The notes under the pieces: generated by a model | What the model saw: the letters and a program-made list of their open reading frames with translations, nothing else | Database searches by the model: none | Told to the model about the DNA's origin: nothing | Program-made: the position numbers and the translations under genes | From: Anas platyrhynchos | Taxonomy: Eukaryota; Chordata; Aves; Anseriformes; Anatidae | Reading direction: 5' to 3' | Length of the DNA stretch: 64,000 bases | NCBI RefSeq assembly: GCF_047663525.1 | Contig: NC_092597.1 | Location: 24,886,501-24,950,500, forward strand | Shown here: piece by piece, positions 42,575 through 53,371 of the stretch | Layout of the letters: every line of letters starts with the position of its first letter | Numbering within the stretch: the stretch's first letter is position 1

Positions 42575-45483
42575 ATGCAGGGGCACGGGCGGGGCGCGGG
42601 CGTCGCGCGGCTGCAGCAGCGGCTCGGGGCCGCCACGCAGGTACGGGCGCGGGGCGCGGGGCGCGGGGGGCGGCTGCGGCTCCGGGCTGCGCCGCCGGTG
42701 CCAGCGGGACTCTGCCCGCCAGGAGAACGCCCGGCTGCGGTGCACCCTGCGGCAGGCCGAGGCCGGCATCTCCCAGCTGCAGGCAGAGCTGGAGCGGCTG
42801 CGGAAGGACTTCGGGCAGCGGGCGCAGCGGCGCACGAGGTGGCACCGGGGGCGAGGTGGGAGGGACGAGGGACGAGTGGCGGGGGCGAGGCGGGACCCCA
42901 GACCCAGCCCCTGCTTCGGCACGGCTCTGCCAAACGGGTGCCCCACACGGCCCTGGCCATGGCCGGGACGGCCCCGGTGCAGCCCGGGGCCAGGCTCCCG
43001 TCGGGAAGTGCTGCCCACCCAGCTGTGCTGTGAGCTCCCGCAGCCGTCGGGAAGCCCGTGCAGAGCAGCTGGCACGTCCCCACCGGCCCGGTGTTACCTG
43101 CCCCTGTGACACCGGGTGTCCCGGGGCCGTCCCAGCTCCTCTGCCAGCCCTGCGGGGCCAGGGCTGGAAGGCTGTGGGCAGCCCAAGCCTTTGGAGGCCC
43201 TGCCATGAGGGTGCTGTGTCCCTGCAGGGAGCAGCAGGCCCTGCGGGAGCTGGCAGAGGAGAACCTGGTCTTCATGAGCTACGTCAGGATGCTGCAGTAC
43301 GTAGGAGCCTGGCAGGGAAGCGGTGGCAGGGGACAGCTGACGAGACCAGCGCCTGTCCCAGTCCCCGCCAGCCTGGGGCTCAGGCTGCTCCTCTGGGCAG
43401 GGCGACGAACAGGAGCCTGTGTGAGAGCAACAGCAGCCTGCGCTCAGCCCTGCTGCTGGGCTCCTGCCGGGGCCCTGGAGCGGTGAGTGCTGCGCGGTGC
43501 AGCAGGGAGGGCAGGGGCGCGGGCGCTGCTGGGGCTCCCCGCTCGCCCTGCCCGTGCCCCAGCTCAGGCGCGTCCAGCACAGGGGCTGCAGCCGGCACCC
43601 AGGGTCCAGCCGCAGCCCCGGGTGCTGGGAGCGGTGGACCCCCCCCAGGAGGCCCTCCACACTGATGCCTCCCCCGCAGCCATGGCCCCCCCTCCAGCCC
43701 CGCAGCCCCCTCGCTGACCCCTCACCCTGCCTCCCTGAGGACACCCACGGCAGGTGAGGAGCGGGTGCGGAGGAGCAGGGACAGCCGTGGCCGCCCCTCC
43801 CTGAGCGCTGCCCTGGGCACAGGTACAGGGGGGGCGGCTCTCCACGCCCCCAGCTCCCCACCACAGGCCCCCGGCAGAGCTCAGCCTCCAGCTCGGACAC
43901 AGCCTCGCTCAGCGATGCCAGCAGCTGGAGCTCGGAGGATGCGCGTCCCCACAGCCCCTGCTGGGGCACCCAGGTGAGGCCCTGCCCAGTGCCCCAGCTG
44001 GGGGGGGGGATGCCACTCTGCCTACCCGTGGCCCCCAGCCCACCCCACAGGCTCAGAAGCCTTGTTGCGATGTTTGCCACCCTGCAGGACCCCGTCCCCC
44101 CGGCAGAAGGCTGCTGCCACCCAGCGCAGCACTGCTGCAAGAGGAAGCTCCCTGCCTTCCCTCCGGAGGTAACCAGCAACGCCCCATCCGGTGCTCGCAG
44201 CCCAGCTGGGGAGGGGAGCGGGGACACCCCCGCCTTGCTGTTCTCCCCATGCCCTCCTCCCCCCTTCTCCCCAGGGGTCCAGGGCAGCAGAGGAGCCTGC
44301 GCCCCCCTGCCCCGTGTACCGGCTGGTGCTGGCAGGTGACAGTGGCACAGGCAAGTCCAGCTTCCTGATGCGCCTGTGCATGAATGAGTTCAGAGACATC
44401 TCTGCCACACTAGGTACCAGGGCTGAGGTGGAGGGGCAGGGGCACAGGGAGCCGGGCCTGACTGCTCCTCCTGGCAGGGGTGGACTTCCAGATAAAGCAG
44501 CTGCTGGTGGATGGGGAGCAAACTACACTGCAGATCTGGGACACAGCTGGGCAGGAGAGGTGAGCAGAGCCAGCCGGAGCCATGCCTGCCTCTGGCACCC
44601 AGCCGGCAGGGCTGGCAGGTCCCCAGAGCTGGCCCGGGGTGGGCAGGGGTCTTGCCCCCCTTGCAGTGACAGCCCTGGCTGCAGGTACCGGAGCATTGCC
44701 CAGTCCTACTTCCGCAAGGCCCACGGCGTGCTGCTCCTCTACGACATCAGCTCCCAGAGCAGCTTCATCAGCATCCGCCAGTGGATTGAGGACATCAAGG
44801 TAGAGGGGAGGATCCGGCAGCCCCCGTGGGGCAGGGCAGCAGCCCTGGGGAAGGCTGTGCTGAGCCCCACATGGTGCTGTGGGAGCAGCACCAAACCTGC
44901 TCCGGCTGGGCCGTTTGTGGAGCAGAGCCTGGGACCAGCCAGGCCTTGGGGAGCACCTGGAACAAAAAGGGCAGAGCCCCACAGAGGCTGCTCCAGCCAG
45001 GCTGCGTGCCCGAGCCATGAGCTGCCCCTCGCTCCAGCAGGCTGCTGAGACAGCGCTCCCGCTCATGCTGGTGGGGAATAAGACTGACCTGCGCCCCGGC
45101 CTGCCAGAGGCAGCGGGGGTCAGCACGGCCCACGGGCAGAAGCTGGCCATGGTGAGCAGCCACAGCTCAGGACGGGGCTGAGGAGGGCCGGGACCTCCCC
45201 CTGACTCGCCTGCTCTCCCCCCCAGGCCCACAACTGCCTGTTCTGCGAGACCAGCGCCAAGGACGGCACCAACGTGGTGGAGGCTGTGCTGCACCTCGCC
45301 CGGTGAGCAGCTCTGCGTGCCGGGTGTGCCGCGCAGCGCCCGGGCAGCGGGCCTGGCTGACGGCACCGCGCTTGGCCCCGCAGGGAGGTGAAGAGGACGG
45401 CGGGCTCGAGCAGCGGCCGCGGTGTCTGCCTGGATGCGAGCATCCCTCCCCCGAGGGCAGCCCCGGGCTGCTGCAGGGCCTAG
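42575..45483 (+). CDS. RASEF-like large Rab GTPase (coiled coil plus Rab domain)
   Basis: Predicted Rab-family small GTPase with an N-terminal coiled coil, most like the Rab domain of RASEF/RAB45. Sure exons: 42575-42640, 42723-42838, 43228-43296 and 43401-43482 (coiled coil [20 protein letters not shown]..., then [17 protein letters not shown]); 44088-44168, 44275-44413, 44478-44559, 44685-44799, 45041-45151, 45226-45302 and 45384-45483 (Rab domain). A Ser-rich exon (about 43867-43973) fits between, but the link from exon 4 is unresolved. G-motifs are complete: [38 protein letters not shown]. The C-terminus ...GCCRA gives a CC-type prenylation site. No EF-hands are seen upstream, unlike RASEF and CRACR2A. 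RAB44 is less similar. No human gene is known to me at this spot. Confidence 0.75.
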
Positions 45484-46039
45484 CGCAGGAGCGGGCGGGC
45501 TGCAGGCCATGGCCCGCCCCCGCCCGCAGCTCCCCCCGGCTCCCGGCCCGCCGTGCCGCCCGCTGCCCCTGCAGCTCCCCCGCATCCGCGCCGCCTCCCT
45601 GCTCGGCCCCCACTACAGCTCCTTCCACCCCAGACGCCGTCCTCCGCTGGTTTCATTTCTCTGCTGGTTTCGTTCCTCCGGGCTTCCAGCGCATCCCCGT
45701 CCTTCCGCCGTCCCCCGGGCGTCTTCCCCTCGCCTGCCCCGCCAGGGCCCGGCCCCCCCCGCACGCCCGCAGCCGCGGTCGGTGTCCCCCGAGGCGGCGC
45801 CCGCGGAGCCCTGGCAGGCTGCGCCCTCCCCTCCCGGCCTCATCTTTGTTTCTCACCGTGAGGCTGCGGCCGCTCCGCGGCGCTGCCCCCCCCCCCCCCA
45901 CCAGTCCGCTCAGCGCCGGGGGCGGCCCCACCGGGCAGCCCCCCCGGCACGGCCCCATCCCGCCCCCCGGGCGGCCCCAGCCCCCCCAGCGCGGGCGCAG
46001 AGAGGGAGGAGGCAGGAGGCAGGGCCTGCAGGGCTCCAC
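45484..46039. other. RASEF-like/SERF2 convergent spacer
   Basis: GC-rich region holding the unresolved 3' UTR of the RASEF-like gene. No canonical AATAAA/ATTAAA was seen on the plus strand. There is a run of 14 C near 45888-45901. No other gene was recognised. Confidence 0.4.
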
Positions 46040-46189
46040 AAGCTACTTTAATAGGAGAGGGGCCCGGGGCGGGCGCAGGGCGCTGCTGCCGGGGTCCCCG
46101 GCGGGGCGGCCCGGCCCCGGGGCTGCGCTGGGCATCCTGCCGGCGGGCGGCCCGGCCCCGGGGCTTCAGCGGCCCGGCCCGGCCCCGGG
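46040..46189 (-). other. SERF2: SERF2 3' UTR with ATTAAA signal
   Basis: Minus-strand ATTAAA lies at 46052-46047, about 140 bases past the stop. The trailer is GC-rich and short. Confidence 0.6.
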
Positions 46190-46684
46190 CTACTTGGCGC
46201 CCTCCTTCTTCTCGTCGGCCTTCTTCTGCTTCTGCTGCATGATCTCCGAGTCCCTGCGGGAGAGCGCGTCGCCGGGCTGGCACCGGCACCACCGCCGGCA
46301 CGGGCCGGGGCCGGGGCGGGGGTGCCGGCGGGGCCGGCCGACGCTCACCTCTGCTTGCGGGCGGCGGCCGAGAGCCCGTCGTCCCGCCGCTTGCCCTTGC
46401 CCGAGTCGCTCTGCTTCTTCAGGTTCTTCTGCCGTGCCAGTTCGCGCTGGTTCCCGCCTGCCACGGCGCGGCCGCCTCAGACCGGCTCCGAGGCCCCCGG
46501 CCCAGCCCCGGGGCTCGGCCCCGGCCCCGGCCCGGTTCGGCCCAGCCCGCGCCCCCGGCCCGGCCCCCAGGCCCGCACTCCCGGGCGCGGCGCCGCTCCC
46601 CCGGCCCGGCCCGGCCCCCTCCCCCCGCAGTGGCGGGTCGCGGCGCCGCCGCCCGGCGCTGCCCGGCCCGCACTCACGGGTCAT
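46190..46684 (-). CDS. SERF2: Small EDRK-rich factor 2
   Basis: Very small basic, disordered protein that speeds amyloid nucleation in vitro and binds RNA/nucleolar targets. Three coding exons: 46684-46678 (only ATG ACC C), 46457-46349 and 46253-46190, making 59 residues, exactly the human length. Sequence starts [14 protein letters not shown], continues with the [20 protein letters not shown] block and ends [15 protein letters not shown]. The seven-base coding first exon is normal for the family and would be missed by open-frame searches. It lies convergent to the RASEF-like gene and downstream of the FKBP8-like gene on the same strand, about 390 bp from its stop. SERF1 is excluded by the shorter tail and the locus. 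Confidence 0.96.
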   Translation of the reverse strand: MTRECGPGSAGRRRRDPPLRGEGAGPGRGSGAAPGSAGLGAGPGARAGPNRAGAGAEPRGWAGGLGAGLRRPRRGRREPARTGTAEEPEEAERLGQGQAAGRRALGRRPQAEVSVGRPRRHPRPGPGPCRRWCRCQPGDALSRRDSEIMQQKQKKADEKKEGAK

Positions 46685-46880
46685 GGCGCCGCTCCCTCCC
46701 GCCCTGCGCTCCGCCGCCACGTCCCGCACTGCCCCCCCGCGCCCCGCCCCGCACCGCTCTTTAAGGGCGCGCCGCAGCCAATCGCCGCGCCGAGCCCGGC
46801 CCCGGCACGCTCCCATTGGCGCGCCGCGCCGGCTCGGCCCCGCCTGATTGGCCGCGGGCTACGACCGCCGTTCTGCCGGC
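46685..46880 (-). promoter_or_regulatory. SERF2: SERF2 promoter with three CCAAT boxes
   Basis: Upstream of the SERF2 ATG are one CCAAT on the plus strand (46778-46782) and two on the minus strand (ATTGG at 46815-46819 and 46847-46851). Spacing of 30-35 bp is typical of NF-Y arrays. A TTAAAG-type AT element sits at about 46758-46763, some 75 bp before the ATG. This combination suggests a defined rather than dispersed start. Confidence 0.5.
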
Positions 46881-47071
46881 GGGGGCGAAAAGACCGAGAG
46901 CTGCGGCGCAGGCGCCAGGGCCGCCGAGCCGCGCCCACTGCCCGGGAGGGCGGGGCCTGGCAGAGCCCCGCCCCCTCGCGGAGCGGCGAGGCGCGGGCCG
47001 GGTCCAGTCCCCACTCCGGTCCGCCGCTGCCACCGCCCCTCCGCCGTCCCGCGGGGCGGGGCCGGGGCCGC

Positions 47072-48694
47072 TCAGGCCGCGCCCTCCTGCGGCGCCCTGC
47101 GGGCAGAGCCGGCCGTGAGCGGGGCCCGGCGGCGCGGGGCGGCCGCGCAGTGACCGGGCCGGGCACGGCCCCGCCGACGCACCCGGGGCTCCGCGGGCGG
47201 TCGCGGCGCTCCTCGGGGGCGGCGGGCCGGGCGCGGCGCTTCACCAGGCGGGAGAGCTCGGCGTGCACGGCCTGCGGGGGGAGAGGCGGCCGGGCTGCAG
47301 CGGGGCGGCGCGGGGACGGCCCCGCCGCGGCCCCCCCCGCCCGGCGCCCGCACCTTGCTGGCCGGGTCCAGCTCTAGCGCTCTCCGCAGGACGAGCGCGG
47401 CCTCCTCGTCGCGGCCCTGCTCCGCCAGCAGCTGCGGGAGGGGAGAGGCGGGGCTGGCGGCGGGCGCTGGCGGCCGGGCGCGGCGGTGCGGGGCGGCGCG
47501 GGGCGCACCTGGCCCCGCCGGAGCAGCGCCTTGCCGTTGTCCGGGCTGATGCGCAGCGCCGCCTCGCAGGCCGCCAGCGCCTCCCCGCCGCGCTGCAGCC
47601 GCCGCGCCGCCGCGGCGCAGTTGTTGAGGCACTTGACGCGCTGCTCCCGCAGCTCCTCTTCCTCCTGCGGCCCGGCCGGGGCTGCGGGGGGCACGGCGGT
47701 CAGCGGCCCCGCCCCGCCTCGCCCCGGCCCGCCTCGCCCCGGCCCGCCCCGCCCCGGCTCACCGGCGCCGTCGAGGGCCCGCAGCGCCAGCCGGTAGGAG
47801 CGCAGCGCCGCCGCGAAGTCGCCCCGCGCGAAGTGGACGTTTCCCCGCTCCCGCTTCTGCGCGCCCAGGCGGAGGCGGGCGGCGGGCGGCAGCCGCCCCG
47901 GGTCGGGGCTGTCGCGCACCTCCAGCAGCGTCACCTCGAAGAGCAGCGGCGCCTCGGGCGGCACGTCGGGCTCCCTGCGGGCACAGCGCCGGCTGCCCCC
48001 TGCGCCGCCCGGCCGCGCCGCCCCCCGCCCCCGGCCCCACCTGCCCGCGCGGCCGTAGCCGTAGGGGAAGGCTGCGAGGAAGAAGGAGACCTCTCCGGGC
48101 TGCATGGTGGGGACGCCCAGCTCCAGCGCCTGCGGACACGGGGCACGGGCTGGCATCGCCGGGCGCCGGCCCCGAGCCCCGCGCCCCCGCCGGAGCAGAC
48201 CTGCACGACGTCGCCCTGGCCCGGCACGAAGCTGAGCCGCGGGTCCCGCTCCACCAGGCCGCCGTCCTCCAGGGCCCCCAGCACCTTCACCGACACCTCC
48301 TGGCCCGGCCGCGGCGGCGGGCCGCCCTGCCCGTCCCGCACCACGCGCTTCCGCAGCAGCCGGTCCTCTGCGGGAGGTGGCCCGTGAGAGCCGCCCCCGG
48401 GCACCGCCGCCCCGTCCGGGGCTCCCGGCCCCGGCTCGCCGCGCCCGGGCACTCACCCGTCAGGTCGCTCCAGCCCTCGGCGGCGAAGAGCGGCGTGAAG
48501 CCGGCGGGGCCCAGCGCCGCGAGTCCGTCCAGCCGCCGGTAGAAGAGCTGCTCCTCCTCGCGGCCCGACGGCACCGCGATGGTGGTGTGTGGCATGCGGA
48601 ACCGGACCCTCCTGCCCCGGCCCGGCCCCCGCGGCCGCTCGCCGGCCCCCGCCTCCCGCTCCGGGGAGCCGCCGCCTGCCGAGGGTCCCTGCAT
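47072..48694 (-). CDS. FKBP8-like immunophilin with TPR domain, no membrane anchor
   Basis: FK506-binding-protein family member. Eight exons: 48694-48457, 48367-48201, 48129-48041, 47974-47763, 47681-47509, 47431-47354, 47271-47183 and 47096-47072, summing to 356 residues plus stop. The layout copies FKBP8: acidic/low-complexity N-terminus, divergent PPIase fold (LLRKRVV...GQEVSVKVLGAL...VVQALELGVPTMQPGE...AFPYGYG), then three TPR units (QKRERGNVHFARGDFAAAL, RVKCLNNCAAAARRLQRGGEAL, NGKALLRRGQLLAEQGRDEEA) and AVHAELSRLVKR. The canonical FKBP active-site Tyr of HYTG and the Trp after VI are replaced, as in FKBP8, so catalysis is doubtful. The chain ends ...RDRPRSPGAPQEGAA with no transmembrane helix, unlike FKBP8. 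It may be the tetrapod counterpart of the gene called fkbp16 in fish, but I cannot verify that. Confidence 0.8.
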
Positions 48695-49102
48695 GCCCGC
48701 CCCCGGCCCCGCTCCCCCCCCGCAGCTGTGACCCGACCTCGGCCCGGGCGGGCCCTCGCTCCCCGGAGCTCGGCGGCGGGCTCCCGCTGCCCCCAGCCCG
48801 CTCCGGGCGCGCCGCCTCCGGCCCCGCCGCCCCGCGACTGCCCCGGGCAGCCCGGAGCCAGGGGCGCCCACGAGAGCATCCCGCCGCGCCGTTACCTAAT
48901 GCCCGGAAGCCGCTAAGGGGATTAGCGGTGACGGCAGAGCTTTGCGAGCCGCCGGCAAAAATAGCCGGCTCAGGTCGAGCTCTGCCGCGGGGGTCCCGCC
49001 GGGGCCGGCCCGGGACCGGCCGCCCCGCCCCGGAGCCGCCCCGGAGCCGCCCCGGGACCGCCCCGTCCCGGTGCCGCCCGGCGCGGTCCCGCACTCCGGG
49101 CC
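48695..49102. promoter_or_regulatory. Bidirectional promoter of FKBP8-like gene and ELL3
   Basis: Only 408 bp separate the two divergent start codons, and the interval is CpG-rich throughout. Near its middle sit an inverted repeat, CCGCTAA-ggggA-TTAGCGG (48910-48928), and an AT core flanked by two identical palindromes, GCCGGC-AAAAATA-GCCGGC (48951-48969). That core lies about 135 bp before the ELL3 ATG and 260 bp before the FKBP ATG. It is a plausible symmetric core promoter. Confidence 0.55.
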
Positions 49103-52100
49103 ATGCCGCGGGCGCGGACGGAGCTGCGCGGGCGGCTCCGGTACCGGGGCTGCGCGCGGGGCCCGCGGCTCAGCCTCCTGCACGTGCGGCTCTCGGAGGC
49201 GGCGGCGCGGGCGCTGCGCGGCTGCCAGCGGCGGCAGGTGGGACCGGGGCGGGCCGGGGGGCGAGGGGGAACCGCGCTGTGCTGGACTCACGGCGTCCCG
49301 CGGTGTTGCAGGGGGCGCCGGGGCCCGCGATCGCCTTCCAGGGGAGCCAGGGGGTGAGTGGGGCTGGGGACGGCGGCGGGGGAGGACTCGGGGGCACCGG
49401 GGCGCCCGGGGTGGCCGGGGGTGAGTGGGTCGGGGCACCGGCGAAAGAGGGGGGACGGGACGGGACGCGGCACCCGGGGCGTGGGGAGGGGGGCTCGGAG
49501 CGCCCCGGGACGGTCTCCGCGGGACGGTGCCGGTGGGAGCCGGGCGGCGCCGCGGGGTGGAGCCGCCGCGCTCCGCGGAATGGAGAGGCTCGGGGGGGGC
49601 GCGGCCCTGACAGCCGGTCCCTGCCGGCAGTGCCTGACGGTGCCGGGAGGCCCCGGGACCGCTCCGCGGCTCTTCGCCTTCTTCCTCTCCCGCTGCAGCC
49701 GGGACGAGCCGCAGGCCAGCTTCGAGTGCGTGCGGCTGGCAGTGCCCCGGTGAGCCCCCCGCCGCCAAGCCGAGGGTCCGGTGGGCTGTGGGGCTGCTCA
49801 CTCGTACCCCCCCTGAGCCAGCCCTCTCCCATTCTCCTGGTCACCTTTGCACTCGACCTGTGCCAGCAGCACAGTGTCAGCCCCAGCCCTGGCACTGCCG
49901 ATGGTGCTGCAACACCCATGGATGCGAGCACTGCCCATGAGCAGTACCTCCCATCACTGTTCAGCCCCCGGTTGTGTCCTATCCTGCTCACGGTCTCCAG
50001 TGGCAGCCCAGGATTTTGGGGGCTGAAAATCCCCAACAGCCTCTCATTGTTCGCAGCATCCTCAGCCCACAGTCCCTGTAGGGGCATTCAGCATGCTGGA
50101 GCAGCAGCAGCCTTGGAGACGGGGCCTCTCTGGGGACAGGCTGCCTTCTCTCTTGGGGTGCCCGCCTTGCAAGGTCTTCTCTGGGCTTTGCATGGGATAG
50201 AGAGCATGGGCTGGGCTTGGCTGGCGGGAGGTATTGTCTTCTCTCAGACTAGGTCAGAGCTGGCTGGACAGCGTGGGCAGCATCCAGGAAAAAATCACAG
50301 TCTGTGCCTCAGAGGGCATCTACCCACTGCTGCGGGAGCGTGTGTCCCAATCTAAGGAGTCCTGGAGCAGAGCAGTCACTGAGGTGGATGCAGCTGTGCC
50401 TGGCTATGGTGAGCAGGGTGCTGCAGGGGGTGCTGAGCCTCTGCTGCCTCTCAGGCTGAGGCCACACTGAGCACCCACACCTGTGTGCTGGCAAACCACC
50501 AGGGTGTGATGGCTGCAGGGCCCCTGCTGTCCCCCCAGGAGACGGGGGCTGCCTTCCCTGGGACCTGCTGGCTCTGGGATGTGGCAGCTGCTTGCCATGG
50601 CCACGGGCAACAGCTCTGTGAGTCTGGGGGTGTTGGGTCACACCAGGTAACAGGAGGCACCAGTGGCACTGTGAGTGCCGTACCATGTTCCTGCCCTATC
50701 AACCTCGGTGGGGTGGGCACCGCTGGCTGGGGGCACAGGGGCTGCACTGGGTGTGATGGGGGAGGAAATCTGGTGTGATTCTGCCAGGTGCTGACACTGC
50801 TCTCTCCGGGTGCGTCTGCAGGCAAAGGTGTCACGGCTCCCGAGAAGGCAGGCACGGTCAGCGTGCTGCAGCAGAGCTCCCTCTGTCATGTCCACGAGGG
50901 CAAGAACCACGGGCCAACAGCAGCCAGCCCCAGGGCTGCTGCTCAAAGCCTGGTTCAGCTCCTGGCCCTGCGGCCCCACCGCAAGCACGAGCTCCTGCAG
51001 CGGCTGGCGGGGATGCAGGCAGGCAGGCCCGACTGGGCAGGGCTGCTGGCTGCCCTGGAGGAGGTGAGGGGCACTGGGGCAGCTCAACTCTGGCGTGTGA
51101 GCACTGCGGGACACGCGCCTGCTGCTCTCCCTGTGCAGGTGGCAGACCTGGATCCCACAGAGTGCTGCTACCGCCTGAAGGAGTCACTGGTGGGGCGGGT
51201 GCAGGAGGACTGGCCGGGGTACACGGCCCAGGAGCGCCGGCAGGTTGCCCTGCTGCAGCACAGGTAGAGCTGGGGGACTGGGGTGAGGTGCGAGGAGCAG
51301 GGGGGCTGCAGGTGCACGTTTGCTGCTGGGGTCTTGCCTTGGGCACGCTGCGCGTGATGCCCGGTGCTCAGCACCCTCCAGGCACAGCTGGATCCACCCT
51401 TCTGCTGCCCGGGCACCAGGCATCCGAAGGCGCTTCCCCAGCCTAGGTCTCTGGTCACCCCCTTCTTGTGCTCCAGCAGTCAGCCCCACGGCCCCGCAGC
51501 CCGGTCCTTCCTGGTGCCTCTGCAGCAACCGCTGGAGTGCGGCTCCCCTCCGGCTGCTGGCGGAAACCGTCTGGGGGTGGTAAGTGCTTGTGGACGCCAG
51601 CAGCAGAAAGCTCCCGGGTTCACAGGGGGAGAGGGCCCGGCTGGGTGTCTGCTTCCCGAAGGCATCCAGCTGCTTCCTCACTGCGTCCCCTTCCCACGGA
51701 GCCCAGCCACCCTGGGGCTCTGGGTTCTGCTCCTGCCTTGTGCCCCAGCCACCCCTGTGCCCTGTGTAGCAGCAGGGACTGGCCCTGCTGCAGCTCCTGG
51801 CTCACAGACACAGCCCAGTGGCTGGGCTGTGCCAGGGCTGTGACGTGAAGCAAGGGATGTCGCAGCCCTGGGCTGAAGCTGGCAGAAGCGTGCAGCACCA
51901 ACTGCTGGAACAGGGGTCTGGGACAGGCACGAGGCAGAGCGAGTTTTCTTTCAGAAGCGCCTGGCACTGCTGGATTTCTCCAACCCAAGAGTCAGCAAGA
52001 GGCACCGGAGCTGCCTGCGGACATTTGGCACAAGGCAGCCAGGAGCATGGGGCCAGCAGCAGGCTGGGCCTCTGCCCCCGAGTAGCGACACCAGGGAGCT

Positions 52101-53371
52101 GCAGGGTGCAGAACGGGGGGAGAGCAGAGAAGAGGCAGACAATGACCAGGAGGAGGGCGCCCTGTGCCCCGAGCAGCGCTGCTCTGCACCCAGAGGTAGG
52201 GGGGGGCATGGCCAGGGCCTGGCCAGCTTGTGTTGCAGAACTAGACCCTAGGATACCTTGGGAGGGGGGTGGGTGGCCCAAAACTTCTGGTAAGTAGAGA
52301 GGTTTTGGCTGCAGAGCCAAGGCGAACACAGGGATGATGCACGCCTGGATGTGCTGCCCAGCCTCGTGGCCCCCATGCCCAGTGGAGCCATGCAGCTGCC
52401 AGCTTGGTTTAGGACAGAGCACTGGACAGGTTCTGGCTGAGTGGGAGAAGGCTCTGGGAGGGCTTTAATCCTCACTCGTCTTCTCCTTGTCAGACACCAG
52501 GTCCCAGCCCAGCAGCTCCTCCTTAGCAGAGATCCCGGATTACTTGCGGTAAGAGAGTTTGGTGCTAGTTGCCACAGCATCGTATCCTCACCCTGAGTTT
52601 GCCACTGCCTACCACACACCATCATCCTGATTTGGGCAATTTGGGCCAGCCCCACAGCATGAGACAGGCTGAGACCAAACTGCCTGCCCAGCCTCCAGTG
52701 GCAGCAGCAGCAAAGGCTGCAAGCCAGGGCCCAGGCACAGCAGTGTGACAGCCGTGTGCTCACTGCCGCTCGTGCTGAGGGCATTGGCAAGACAACGTAG
52801 CATGGCCAGGCCCCTGCCCTGCCACCTGCTCGAAGACACAGGGAAAACAAGCCTTTTCTCCTCGTTGTGGCAGAAAATACCATACCATCCGCTCAGCAGA
52901 GCAATGCAGGTCTTATGAGGCAGCGTTCAATGCAGACTATGCTGAGTACCGCTACCTGCACGCTCGCATTGCTGGTGTGAGCCAGAAATTCATTCAGCTG
53001 GGAGCTAGAATGAAGACATTGAAGCAAGGAACAGAGGAGCACCAGGCAAGCAGTAGACCTGGGCCTTGGGTGACACAGCTGTGTTGTTTTCTGCTCATCT
53101 CCTGCTTTTGACTTTCAGGCACTTGAAGCTAAGATTGTGTATGAATACAGTCACTTCAAGAAGGTAAGGCTGCGTGCCCAACAGGTACTGGGGTCCCCCC
53201 AGGAGCTGATCTTTGTGTATGGTTTTCTTTTATTTATTGTTCTTTGTTTTGTTTTCCTTTCAGAGTTATCCTAATTACCAGCAGGAGAAGAACCGCTGTG
53301 AATACCTGCACCAGAAGCTCTCCCACATCAAAAGTCTGATTCTACAGTTTGAAGGCAGAGGAAGCTCCTAA
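49103..53371 (+). CDS. ELL3: RNA polymerase II elongation factor ELL3
   Basis: ELL-family factor that raises Pol II elongation rate as part of super/little elongation complexes. Twelve exons: 49103-49237, 49312-49353, 49631-49749, 50248-50408, 50822-51063, 51139-51263, 51477-51579, 51955-52195, 52494-52548, 52874-53045, 53119-53163 and 53264-53371. Sum 515 residues plus stop. The N-terminal ELL domain (RLRYRGCARGPRLSLLHVRLSEAA, then LDSVGSIQEKITVCA), a middle part with a winged-helix-like RPHRKHELLQRLAGMQ segment and Ser/acidic linker follow. The C-terminal occludin/ELL domain runs IPDYLRKYHTIRSAEQ ... FNADYAEYRYLHARI ... EKNRCEYLHQKLSHIKSLILQFE. It is longer than human ELL3 (397), mainly in the middle. 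Intron 10 has a GC donor. Position next to PDIA3 and SERF2 marks it as ELL3, although the SIQEKITVCA segment resembles ELL/ELL2. Confidence 0.94.
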
